From NCBI GenBank assembly GCA_017859335.1, contig JAFMNH010000009.1, forward strand, positions 1 through 41,138: DNA of 41,138 nucleotides, in the 5' to 3' direction. Shown here piece by piece: positions 17,898 to 27,100 of the stretch (position 1 is the stretch's first letter; every line of letters begins with the position of its first letter). The position numbers and the translations under genes are program-made. This DNA is from Rhodothermales bacterium (GTDB taxonomy: Bacteria > Bacteroidota > Rhodothermia > Rhodothermales > UBA10348). Below the pieces are notes generated by a model. That model saw only the letters and a program-made list of their open reading frames with translations. It was not told where the DNA came from and ran no database searches.

Positions 17898-18263
17898 TCA
17901 GGGGAACTGGGTAGTTGCAGGGGTCGGAGGATGAGACGGTGTAATAACCTGTTGCGTATGCGGTTCCTACCAGAGGGCACAAGCGACGGCGCAGAGGATA
18001 CATTTCGCAGAGGATACATTGAGGTCGGGCGAACCCACCGGGTGTCAGCCAGTTGGTAGCCATCTCTTCCCGAGCGCAACTTTTCCGCCGTTGCAATCTT
18101 ATTTTTTAGACCTTGCGAAGCACCAGAATATCATCAATACCACAATAACCGCTTGTTGCACAGTACCTTACGGTGCTCCGTGCATACTCTGCTTGATTGA
18201 TTGTCGAATTTTGGGTAGTAACGAACACCTTCGTGTATTGATAGTGACTGAGGCAGTAACGAC
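17898..18263. other. Non-coding region between divergent lepA and ECF sigma genes
   Basis: Both genes point away from this 366-base stretch, so it should hold two promoters and their control sites. I see a 14-bp direct repeat pair at 17991-18020 and a small inverted repeat ACGAA-cacc-TTCGT at 18221-18234, just before the sigma gene. I do not see a convincing sigma-70-type box on either strand. No gene is apparent. Confidence 0.5.
17991..18020. repeat. 14-bp tandem direct repeat upstream of lepA
   Basis: GCAGAGGATACATT occurs at 17991-18004 and 18007-18020, a period of 16 bases. It lies 94-123 bases upstream of the lepA start and about 245 bases upstream of the sigma-factor gene. It could be a binding site for a factor that recognises repeated sites on one face of the DNA, or a recent replication-slippage duplication. 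Confidence 0.45.
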
Positions 18264-18851
18264 ATGCGCTCCATAACCGACGAGCAATTTCGTAGCTGGA
18301 GTCACGGTCTTTTACGTTCTGACGAAGAATCGTACGCGGCTCTTTTTGATGCCAGTTATGATGCGCTGTTCAGGTACACGCTGTACATCACGCATGACAA
18401 GGCAGCAGCCGCGGATATTCTTCAGGATGTATACCTGAAACTCTGGCAGGTACGCGAGTCCATAGATCCTGATCGCTCCCTTCGAGCGCTCATGTATCAG
18501 ATGGCTCGAAACTATGCACTCAATCACGAACGACAGAGGAAGCGGCATGCCGCTGAGGCCATCGATGATGACCACCCCTCTGTCAGCTTTGACACAGTGA
18601 ATGACGATGAATTGGACGCCGCGATGCTTAAAAGGCATCTGGAGCGGTGGATCAGTGAAATGCCTCAGCGCCGACGCGAGGCTTTCATGCTGAGCCGGTT
18701 TGAAGGGTTGAGCCACGAGGAAATCGCTTCCTTGATGGATCTCGCCCCGAAAACAGTCAACAATCACATCGTCTTGGCCCTCCAACACATCCGGAGGAAA
18801 CTGGATGGGTTCAGGGAAAGGGAATTCCCTACGGACTCGGGCCTTACATAA
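18264..18851 (+). CDS. ECF RNA polymerase sigma factor, FecI-like
   Basis: This 195-residue extracytoplasmic-function sigma factor has region 2 (AALFDASYDALFRYTLYITH, with AAADILQDVYLKLWQVRESI at about 48-67) and region 4 (QRRREAFMLSRFEGLSHEEI with the helix-turn-helix MDLAPKTVNNHIVLALQHIR at about 158-177). It directs RNA polymerase to a small set of promoters. The next gene, 67 bases away, encodes a FecR-type membrane anti-sigma factor and the third is an STN-domain TonB-dependent receptor. This is the standard cell-surface signalling set, in which substrate binding to the receptor is relayed through FecR to release or activate the sigma factor. A promoter is not evident. Confidence 0.92.
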   Translation: MRSITDEQFRSWSHGLLRSDEESYAALFDASYDALFRYTLYITHDKAAAADILQDVYLKLWQVRESIDPDRSLRALMYQMARNYALNHERQRKRHAAEAIDDDHPSVSFDTVNDDELDAAMLKRHLERWISEMPQRRREAFMLSRFEGLSHEEIASLMDLAPKTVNNHIVLALQHIRRKLDGFREREFPTDSGLT

Positions 18852-18918
18852 TATCCACTTGCTTTGAGGCACTGCCAAGAGAGCAGCGTTTCGAGATAGC
18901 CAGGTACGCCCTGCTTCA

Positions 18919-19866
18919 GTGAACACTGATCGTACATATCAGCCGAACGTCGAGATACTCTCGGGCTTGGATGCGTCGCAGCAGCACGCCATCCAGCACC
19001 TCTGGGAGCTGTGCGGTCAGGTGGAGCCGTCAGTAGCGACCGATAGGAAGGCTGAAACGAGGGCAATGCTCCTGTCCCGTATTGCGCAGGAGAAGCACGT
19101 GCCCAAGGTTGCCGACCGTTCCGCTCTTCGCTTGGTTCGCCGCACGTCAGTGGTTCGAACTGCTGCCTACCGAACGGTATCTCTGGCGGCTGCGTTGGTT
19201 ATAGCTGTAGCGCTCATCGTCTTCAGCGGAGGCGAGCGCTACCGGGTTGCCCCTGGAAGCGATGCCAATCTGATCCATCTTGACGATGGTACAAGCGTTC
19301 TCCTATCACCGGGCTCCCGCCTGACTGTAGGCAACTCGTTCGGAAAGGACGACAGGGCAGTGCGTCTTCGTGGAGAAGCTTTCTTCAATGTAGCAAAAGG
19401 TCCTCTGCCCTTTTCCGTGAAGACCGCCGACGCGACGACGACTGTTCTGGGAACGAGCTTCAATGTACGCTCATGGCCAGGCAGTTTGTCCGATATGTCA
19501 CACATTGTCGTTGAGACGGGACGCGTATCCGTGGCCATCGACCACTTGCAGGCCATCGTTGAGCCAGGTCAGGCATTGACCGTCTCGCCAAAGGCTCTCA
19601 CGCCCGTCGAGACCGATCCACAAGAGCGGCTCGCATGGCGAAGCGGCGGATTTTCCTACGATAACGAGCTCATCGGCACCATCCTCGAGGACGTCGAGCG
19701 TCGGTTTGGAATCAGTGTCAAGGCACCCGCCTCCATCCGGCTACGTCCAGTGACTATCCATCGCAAGGAGGTGTCTGATGCGTCTGAGTTCATTGGTGAT
19801 ATCGCCGCAACCATCAGCGTACGATACCGCACGACTGCCAACGGACTGGAGATGTATCTCGACTGA
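18919..19866 (+). CDS. FecR-type membrane anti-sigma factor/signal transducer
   Basis: This 315-residue protein spans the inner membrane once and links the outer-membrane receptor to the ECF sigma factor. The cytoplasmic N-terminus (1-85) is followed by a transmembrane helix (TVSLAAALVIAVALIVF, 86-102). The periplasmic FecR domain occupies about 107-205 and includes DDGTSVLLSPGSRLTVGNSF (122-141) and LGTSFNVRSWPG. The C-terminal domain (about 240-315) resembles the FecR-associated DUF4974/STN-like fold and includes FSYDNELIGTILEDVERRFG. The start is GTG at 18919; no earlier ATG gives a better frame. A rho-independent terminator follows the stop at 19901-19933, so the receptor gene has its own promoter. 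Confidence 0.9.
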   Translation: MNTDRTYQPNVEILSGLDASQQHAIQHLWELCGQVEPSVATDRKAETRAMLLSRIAQEKHVPKVADRSALRLVRRTSVVRTAAYRTVSLAAALVIAVALIVFSGGERYRVAPGSDANLIHLDDGTSVLLSPGSRLTVGNSFGKDDRAVRLRGEAFFNVAKGPLPFSVKTADATTTVLGTSFNVRSWPGSLSDMSHIVVETGRVSVAIDHLQAIVEPGQALTVSPKALTPVETDPQERLAWRSGGFSYDNELIGTILEDVERRFGISVKAPASIRLRPVTIHRKEVSDASEFIGDIAATISVRYRTTANGLEMYLD

Positions 19867-19900
19867 TATCCCGAAGCGTATCGGTAGTGTGGAACCTCAG

Positions 19901-19933
19901 AAAGCCGACCTGTACGACAGGCCGGCTTTTTTT
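19901..19933 (+). terminator. Rho-independent terminator after fecR
   Basis: AAAGCCG and CGGCTTT form the base of a stem, with CTG/CAG pairing above an internal two-base mismatch and a five-base loop, followed by a run of seven T (19927-19933). It starts 34 bases after the FecR stop and would separate the sigma/anti-sigma unit from the receptor gene. Confidence 0.85.
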
Positions 19934-19977
19934 GTCTGGAACCCCCATTCTCAAACAGCTTAGGAATCGCTCAATCA

Positions 19978-20005
19978 TTGTTTTACGGGCGTTTTTCTAT
20001 ATTCG
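19978..20005 (+). promoter_or_regulatory. Candidate Bacteroidota-type promoter for the TonB receptor
   Basis: TTG (19978-19980) is followed after 17 bases by TATATTCG (19998-20005), which differs from the Bacteroidota -7 consensus TAnnTTTG at one position. It would start transcription about 75 bases before the receptor gene, after the terminator at 19901-19933. An ECF-type promoter cannot be excluded. Confidence 0.4.
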
Positions 20006-20081
20006 GGTAGCCATTCCGTGATCTTGCGCGCCAGTATACGCGCCGACACGTGCCGGCCCCTTTCTTCCGGATATCTCCAGC

Positions 20082-22952
20082 TTGTCATTGTCACCTCGCA
20101 GCTCGCGCCATCGCAGGGTTCATAATGCCGCCCGTTGGGTCACTTTTGCAGTGGCTGGATTCATCCTGTCTGTATCCCACCAGCAGGTGGCGGCCCAGGT
20201 TCAACCGGGGGATCAGGCTGCCGATCCGCGATACACCATGGCTTGGCGAGGCGTGGTTCTGGATGAGGCCTTACGGCAGTTCAGGAACGCAACCCAGCTG
20301 GACATTTCGTGGGACCCCCTTCTGACAGAAGGAAAACGCGCATTCTGTGTTGCTGATCGTTTGACACCAGAAGGTGTTCTGAAATGTATTCTTGTGGGTA
20401 CGGGCTTGGATTTTGTCAGGCGGTCCAATGGACTCTATGTGCTCGAAATTGCTTCAGAGGGTCCTGCACAATTCGGAAACCTGAGGGGTATCGTTCTTGA
20501 TGCTGAAACGGCCCAGCCCCTCTCCCACGCGCATATCCTTCTTTCCGGAGTCAATCGAGCCAGCGTGGCCAACCTCGACGGGCTGTTCATTTTCCCCCGT
20601 CTGCTGGCTGGAGAGTATGATATCAGAGTTAGTCACCTTGGCTATGAGACTGCGGAAAAAACGATCACGATTGCTGCGGGTACGAGTGAAAGCATCGAGG
20701 TTGTCCTGGCATCTGGGGCACCGATCCTGATTTCCCAAGTCATTGTAGACGGCATCGGGATGATGCCATCCTCTACCCTGCTCGGTGCACCCCAGGCTTC
20801 GCAGGAAGAGATGATCTCGGAGTTGTCTGCCGGTACGTCGGGGTTGATCCGCAGTCTGGATGCGCTCCCGGGTGTGCGGGTCAATGATGCAACGGCTGAC
20901 ATTCATATCCAGGGTGGCGAAGCGGGCGAACATCAGTTCCGTCTCGATGGCGCTCCTGTTTTCCTGCCATTGAATGTGGCTTCGTTCATAGGCCCTTTCA
21001 GCCCCTTCGCACTCGGAAAGATTACGGTGCACAAAGCCGGTTTCGGCGCACCGATCGGTTCTCAGATTTCCGGGGTGATTTCCGCGGAGCATGATCTGCG
21101 TGCACCCTCCTCACCCGTCATGGCTGCCGGAAACAACAGCCAGTTGACCGTTCAGGTAGATCCTCTCTCATCCAACGCTCGTCACACCGGTTTCTGGCTC
21201 CGCCCCTCCGGAACCAAGATCACGACCCTCGGGGCAGCTCGCATCGGCACTTGGAGTTTGCTGGCTCCGCCTTCGCTTGCCCGTCTGATGGATGACTGGA
21301 ATGCCATTGACACGTTTCTTCTTTCAGCTTTTGCTGCGCAGAATACACCCTTCGCCAATTTCCCACCCTCGGGAGACCCCTCCATCCAATTTGCCGATTT
21401 GCATGCGGCAACGAAGATTCAAGCAGGTTTGCGAACAATTACGGCTTCGACCTATCTCGGGCGGTCGAGCCTGGGAAACAACCTGACAGCGGCAGATCCC
21501 TTGGGAACGGATGGTCTGGAGCGTTCCCGGGATACCTTTCAGGATATCTACACCTGGGAGAATGGCATGTCCCAGATCCGGATGTCAAACGTCCGCTCCG
21601 CTCGTCTGCTGTCTATGCACACCGCAAGGGTCTCCGCCTATCGATTACAGCATGATTTCGAGGCATCCAGTACCACGGAAAATTCAGGCACCGAAGACGA
21701 CGGCAATCGCATTTACGAGATCGGTTTGGGCTCTGACTGGAATTACTTCCCTGGGGGACGGCATGAATTCGATTTCGGTGGGGAATGGATTCTGACTGGC
21801 AGCCGGTTCACGATTGCGGGGACGCAACAATTCCCCTTGCGACATTCGTCCAATGGATGGCGTTTGACCTCGTTCATTCAGGATAGGGTGCGTCTCGGTA
21901 CGAATGGTGTTCTCGAGGGAGGATCACGTTTTACCTGGCTCCAGTCCAAGCGCACACTGTATGCGGAACCACGGCTTTCAGCCCGTTTTGATTGGCTTGA
22001 AACACCGGTGGGCGGATTGTCGGTGTACGTAGGCACAGGACTTTACCGGCAATACGTGTCCCAGTTTGACATCAGCAGCAGAAGCCCGCGTACCTTCGTC
22101 TCCTCCACCCGTTTTTGGATGGGTAATGACCACAGTGTGACACCCCCCAAGGCCGCTCATTTTGTAGCGGAGGCGCTTATTCTGCCCAACCGGCATTGGT
22201 CCCTGACCCTTGAGTCCTTCTACAAGCATCAGTATCACATTCTGTCGGTAGACTATTCAGCCGCTACTGAGGCGCAATCGGTCTTGGACCAAGATGCGTT
22301 TCTCCAAGCCACCCGTGGCTATTCCTACGGTTTCTCCGGAAGCATCAAACGACGCTTGGGACCGGGTAATGCCAAGCTTCGATTGGACAACACCTACTCT
22401 GTGCGACGCATTCGCAACCTCTTCGACAACCGCACGCTGACCGTACCGTGGAACGAGCCGCTCAGACTGGAGGTGTCCGTAGATATTGCTCCGTGGCGTC
22501 GGTTGGTTGTACTCGGCCGATGGCGAAGTATTTGGGGCCGTGAATGGGGCTACAGGAAGTCCTACTACGACTTCCTGAGCGCTCATCTCAACGACGTTAC
22601 ATCCCTGCTGGACCAGATGCGGGAGAACGGGGTCTCTACCGACGCCATCCGACGAGTGGAGCGTCAGATCACCAATTACAACCTGACTGAACCTACGGCT
22701 CATGGGCTACCGCCCATTCACCAACTGGATGCCAGTGTGGCGTACTCCTTCCGGCTGTCGGACTACTCATTACAGCTACGGGCCGATGTAGTCAACGTGT
22801 TGAACCGCAACAACATAGCCGAGTGGCGTTTCCAAATGGATGAGGACATCTACTTCGGCAACGGTGAGCTGCCATCCACAGGCCTCTTGGAGCGTACAGA
22901 CCGCCTGCTGCTACCGCGGGTAATCTCCATTGCAGCCCGTTTGACCTGGTAA
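20082..22952 (+). CDS. TonB-dependent outer-membrane receptor with STN signalling domain
   Basis: The 956-residue protein takes up a ligand across the outer membrane using TonB energy and signals to FecR. A signal peptide (basic 8-18, hydrophobic 19-34, cleavage near VAA-QV) is followed by an STN domain (about 52-125, VVLDEALRQFRNATQLDISW). A carboxypeptidase-regulatory-like domain (about 132-210), a plug (about 240-340, LIRSLDALPGVRVNDATADI) and a beta-barrel ending in ARLTW come next; a terminal aromatic residue is typical for barrel insertion. The STN domain carries two cysteines (Cys89, Cys102) that could form a disulfide. The start is TTG at 20082 (or TTG at 20088): the frame is closed upstream by a stop at 20019-20021 and has no ATG before the signal peptide. 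There is no SusD-like lipoprotein or degradative enzyme beside it, so the ligand is unknown. Confidence 0.92.
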   Translation: MSLSPRSSRHRRVHNAARWVTFAVAGFILSVSHQQVAAQVQPGDQAADPRYTMAWRGVVLDEALRQFRNATQLDISWDPLLTEGKRAFCVADRLTPEGVLKCILVGTGLDFVRRSNGLYVLEIASEGPAQFGNLRGIVLDAETAQPLSHAHILLSGVNRASVANLDGLFIFPRLLAGEYDIRVSHLGYETAEKTITIAAGTSESIEVVLASGAPILISQVIVDGIGMMPSSTLLGAPQASQEEMISELSAGTSGLIRSLDALPGVRVNDATADIHIQGGEAGEHQFRLDGAPVFLPLNVASFIGPFSPFALGKITVHKAGFGAPIGSQISGVISAEHDLRAPSSPVMAAGNNSQLTVQVDPLSSNARHTGFWLRPSGTKITTLGAARIGTWSLLAPPSLARLMDDWNAIDTFLLSAFAAQNTPFANFPPSGDPSIQFADLHAATKIQAGLRTITASTYLGRSSLGNNLTAADPLGTDGLERSRDTFQDIYTWENGMSQIRMSNVRSARLLSMHTARVSAYRLQHDFEASSTTENSGTEDDGNRIYEIGLGSDWNYFPGGRHEFDFGGEWILTGSRFTIAGTQQFPLRHSSNGWRLTSFIQDRVRLGTNGVLEGGSRFTWLQSKRTLYAEPRLSARFDWLETPVGGLSVYVGTGLYRQYVSQFDISSRSPRTFVSSTRFWMGNDHSVTPPKAAHFVAEALILPNRHWSLTLESFYKHQYHILSVDYSAATEAQSVLDQDAFLQATRGYSYGFSGSIKRRLGPGNAKLRLDNTYSVRRIRNLFDNRTLTVPWNEPLRLEVSVDIAPWRRLVVLGRWRSIWGREWGYRKSYYDFLSAHLNDVTSLLDQMRENGVSTDAIRRVERQITNYNLTEPTAHGLPPIHQLDASVAYSFRLSDYSLQLRADVVNVLNRNNIAEWRFQMDEDIYFGNGELPSTGLLERTDRLLLPRVISIAARLTW

Positions 22953-22981
22953 CCAGCCCTGCCAACGATGGGCGCAGGCGC

Positions 22982-23635
22982 TCACCCCTCTTCAGCCGAC
23001 GTCTCTTCCAGTAGGGATGCAGTCTGCCCTGGCGTGCCCTCGGCTGTATTCGTATCAGCCCCCGAGCGCGCCTCTTCAACCATGTCATGAAAGCCGCGTT
23101 GGAAGAAGAGTATGCCCATCACTCCGAGCACGATGGCCATGTCTGCTACATTCCAGATGGGGAACAAGGCCAGGTATTTACCCCCCAGGATCGGCACCGT
23201 ATCTGGAACGACGCCCCGCCAGACGTTGACGTGGATGAAGTCCACCACCTTCCCCAGGAAAAGGGGGTCATCGTAGAGGATCTTGCCGTAAAAGACGCGA
23301 TCAATCACGTTACCCAGTGCGCCGCCCAGAACGACACTCAATCCAATCCTGTAGGGTGCATAGTTCCGTCCAACACTGAACAGGTAGACGACTATGAGGA
23401 TGGTGGCCACCAGGGACAAAATGGAGATGAGCGCAGGCGGTCCGAACTGCATCCCGAATGCCATGCCGGGATTCTCTGTAAACGTCAGGCGAAGCCAGTC
23501 TCCAAGCACCGGGATGGATTGCCCCTTGTACATCGTTTTGAGCACGATGACCTTGGACACCTGATCCACCACAATGATCAAAGCAATGATCAATATGGAT
23601 CGGGCCATCCACTTTTCAGGTGGTTTGAGAGCCAT
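22982..23635 (-). CDS. lspA: Lipoprotein signal peptidase (signal peptidase II)
   Basis: LspA is an inner-membrane aspartic peptidase that cleaves the signal peptide of prolipoproteins. Family blocks are present: VVDQVSKVI (22-30), TFTENPGMAFGM (51-62), GGALGNVIDRVFYG (104-117), VVDFI (130-134, catalytic Asp132) and WNVADMAIVLG (161-171, catalytic Asp165). Four membrane segments fit. The 217 residues exceed the usual length of about 160-170 because of an inserted loop (133-158) and an acidic, cytoplasmic-looking C-terminal tail after residue 180. It is the last gene of the run divIVA-punA-ileS-dksA-lspA and starts 38 bases after the DksA-like gene. Confidence 0.96.
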   Translation of the reverse strand: MALKPPEKWMARSILIIALIIVVDQVSKVIVLKTMYKGQSIPVLGDWLRLTFTENPGMAFGMQFGPPALISILSLVATILIVVYLFSVGRNYAPYRIGLSVVLGGALGNVIDRVFYGKILYDDPLFLGKVVDFIHVNVWRGVVPDTVPILGGKYLALFPIWNVADMAIVLGVMGILFFQRGFHDMVEEARSGADTNTAEGTPGQTASLLEETSAEEG

Positions 23636-23673
23636 GTTCAGAGCTAGGGATGGTCGCAGGAGGCCTTAGCGAA

Positions 23674-24084
23674 CTACTTCTTCTGTGCCAGTTTGGCTTC
23701 GATGGAAATTTCAGTGTGCGGTACAGCTTCGAGACGTTCCTTGGCAATAGCATTACCAGTGACTTTACAGATCCCATAGGTTCTGTTTGCAATCCGCTCG
23801 AGGGCACGATCCAGATAGCCGATGTACTTCTGCTCTCGGGCAATCATCAAGTACAGCTTTTCCCGCTCCATGGCATCCGTTCCCGCATCAGCCATATGGA
23901 AGCTGTATGCCGTGTCGTTCTCAGCCTGCTCCCGTGCATCCGCCAGCTGGGAGCGCATGCGTTCCACATCTTCGGTTGCCTTTTCCCGTTTCGCAAGAAT
24001 CAAACCCCTGAAGTAATCGAGTTCGGCTTCATTGAACGGCGAATGACCGTCGCCACCGACCGGTACTTTTTTACCATCTGCCAT
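23674..24084 (-). CDS. TraR/DksA-family protein with degenerate zinc site
   Basis: This 136-residue protein has the two-helix coiled-coil (about 25-90) and C-terminal globular region of the DksA/TraR family, which binds the RNA polymerase secondary channel. The C-terminal motif reads YGICKVTGNAIAKERLEAVP: only one of the four zinc cysteines remains, as is common in Bacteroidota relatives. I chose the start MADGKKVPVG; an ATG at 24129 would overlap the end of ileS by 17 bases. It stands between ileS and lspA, where Bacillus subtilis has the DksA-like gene ylyA. It may modulate transcription in response to growth state, but this has to be inferred. Confidence 0.88.
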   Translation of the reverse strand: MADGKKVPVGGDGHSPFNEAELDYFRGLILAKREKATEDVERMRSQLADAREQAENDTAYSFHMADAGTDAMEREKLYLMIAREQKYIGYLDRALERIANRTYGICKVTGNAIAKERLEAVPHTEISIEAKLAQKK

Positions 24085-24112
24085 AATACCCTCACCATTT
24101 TGCGGTGCAGAT

Positions 24113-27100
24113 TCAGCCTGCTTTTGCAAGCCGAATACTGATCGTCAACAACTCTGAATTGATATCGAACTCCGAGGTCACATCTCCCTGCGGGTCGTCC
24201 TCTGATATCAACTCCAGACACAGGGTCTCGTTCCGTATCCAGCTGCCATGCTCGCCAATGGTCTCGGATAGGACACCATCACTATTCCAGGAAATCAGAA
24301 TACGGTCAGTAACCTCATATCCGGCTTCCTTTCGCATGTTCTGGATGCGATTGATGATCTCCCGGGCCATTCCCTCCTTGCGTAATGCATCGGTAAGCTC
24401 GGTGTCAAGCGCTACGGTAATGCGCTCCTCCTGACCAACCAGCCATCCTTCGATACCCTCACTTACGACCTCGATATCATCTCCCGAAAGCACCACGGTT
24501 TCACCGTCCAGAACCACCGTGATTTCACCTTCCCCGATATACGTATCAATCTGCTCGTCAGACAGGTCCCGAATGGCTGCATTGGCCGCCTTCATCATCT
24601 TGCCCAGTCGCTTACCCAGAGCCTTGAAGTTGGGCTTGGCCTGACGGGAAACCACGGAAGAAGACCCTAGCACATATTCGATCTTTTTGACGTTCGTCTC
24701 GTCTCGGATGATGTCCGCAACGCCTTCGATGACATCTTCTTCCACCCCGGCTCCCGTCACTACCATGATACGGGGTAACGGCTGACGGACGTTGAGGGAA
24801 GCCGTGTTGCGCAATCCCAAGACAATGGAGGATATGCTCCGTGCCAGGTACATACGGTGCTCGAGCGCCTCGTCAAAGGCACCCCGGGTCTCCTCAACCG
24901 AGGGGAATGTCGTCAGGTGAACGGATGCTTCGGTGTGGGCCTTCATGACACCGTTGATCGCACCGAAAAGCCATTCCGCATAAAAGGGCGAAATGGGTGC
25001 CATCAAGCGACTCACGGCCAGGATGCACTCCGCTACCGTGTGGTAAGCAGCGGTTTTGTTGCTAGCATCCACATCACCTCCTTTCGCGCTCCAGAAGCGC
25101 CGCCGGTTGCGTCGGATGTACCAGTTGGACAATTCGTCGACAAACTGCTCCACCGCGCGGGCAGCCTTCGTAGGATTGTATTCGTCCAACGCCGAGGAAA
25201 CGATTGCGGTTGTGGAATGGAGGCGCGAAAGGATCCAGCGGTCCATTTCCGCTCGATCCGCTATGACGGGCGCTGCCGACCCGTCGAAGCCGTCCACATT
25301 GGCGTAGGTGGCAAAGAAAGAGTACACGTTGGAGAGCGTGTTGAAGAACTTGCGCTGGGACTCCACGATACCGCGCTCGGAGAACTTCAGGTTTTCCCAC
25401 GGCGGCGTGTTGCTCATCATGTACCAGCGGATGACATCCACGCCATGCTCTTCAATAAGGGCGAACGGATCGACGGCGTTGCCCTTGCTCTTGGACATCT
25501 TTTCGCCTTTCTCATCCAGAACAAGCCCATTCACTACCACATTGCGGTAAGCCACGTCGTCCATGACGAGTGCCGCGATGGCATGTAGTGTGTAGAACCA
25601 TCCACGCGTCTGGTCCACGCCTTCGGCAATGAAATCGCCCGGGAAGTTGCGCTCGAATACTTCTTTGTTCTCGAACGGGTAGTGCCACTGCGCAAACGGC
25701 ATGGCTCCCGAGTCGAACCAGACATCGATCAGATCCTCAACGCGGCGCATGGTGCCCCCGTCGGGAGCGGGCCAGGTCAGTTCATCCACAAATGGCCGGT
25801 GCAGGTCCACATCCTCGTCGTTCTCCGGGAGTTTCCCGGGACATTTCTCCCGGAGCTCCGCAATGGATCCGATGACTTCGATGTACTCGGAGTCCGGTGC
25901 ATCCGACTGCCAGATGGGCAACGGCGTACCCCAGTAGCGACGCCGGCTGAGCGCCCAGTCCACATTGTTCTTGAGCCAATCCCCGAAGCGTCCGGTCCCG
26001 ATACCCTTGGGCTGCCAGTTGATCGTGTCATTGAGCTCCATGAGCCGCTCCTTGATGGCCGTCGTCCGGATGAACCAGCTCTCGACGGGATAGCTCATCA
26101 AAGGGGTGCCTTTGCGCCAATCATGAGGATAGTTGTGTAGATAGGTCTCGTGACGGTACATGAGTCCCCGTTCGCGCAGATCCCGCGCCACAACCTTGTC
26201 CGCATCCTTGAACCACATGCCGGAAACAAAGCCGAAACCCTCACGGAAATGACCATCGGGTTGGACAGCATTCAACATGGGAATGCCTTCCTTCAGCCCC
26301 GTCTCGTAGTCCTCAGCACCAAACGCCGGAGCAGTATGAACCAGTCCGGTACCGTCCTCTGTGGAGACATAATCGGCCGCCACGATCTGCCACGCATTTT
26401 CTGTCCCGTCCTCACCGACAAAGAAGTCATACAGCGGCTGGTAGCGCTTGCCCAGGAGCGCTTCGCCCTTGAACTCGTCCAGAACCTCGTACTCCTCCTT
26501 GATTACGCTCAGACGGGCCTTGGCCAGCACCATCTCATGCTCTCCGATGTCCTCCGTCGTCAACCGGATCCGGACATAGTCAATCTTCTTCCCGACAGCG
26601 ATGGCTGCGTTGGATACCGTCGTCCAGGGGGTCGTGGTCCAAGCCAGGTAGTAGAGGTCGTCACGCTCGACGCTCCGAAAACGCGTGTAGATACTTGGGT
26701 CCTGCACCTCCTTGTACCCGAGGCTGACCTCGTGCGAGGAAAGCACCGTACCTGAACCGGGGCTGTACCACTGGATCTTGAAGCCCTGATAGAGATAGCC
26801 CTTACGATGCATCTCCTTGAGGAGCCACCAGACGCTCTCGATGTAGCTGGATTTGAAGGTGATATAGGGATCATTCAGATCGACCCAGTACCCCATGCGG
26901 GTCGTGAGGTCATCCCAGAGGCCCTTGTAGCGCAGGACGCTCTCCCGGCAGGCCGCATTGTACTTGGCGATGCCGTACTCCTCAACCTGGTGCCGACCTT
27001 CAAGTCCAAGCTCCTTCTCCACCTCTATTTCAACCGGCAGACCATGCGTGTCCCAACCGGCCTTGCGGTCCACCCGAAACCCCTGCATCGTCTTGTATCG

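Noticed and set aside
16845-18059. Long open frame of about 400 codons on the plus strand
   Set aside because: It lies antisense to the well-supported lepA gene, has no recognisable motif and is explained by codon bias of lepA.
22953-22981. Terminator between convergent TonB receptor and lspA genes
   Set aside because: The 29-base gap has imperfect GC-rich pairing but no T-tract.
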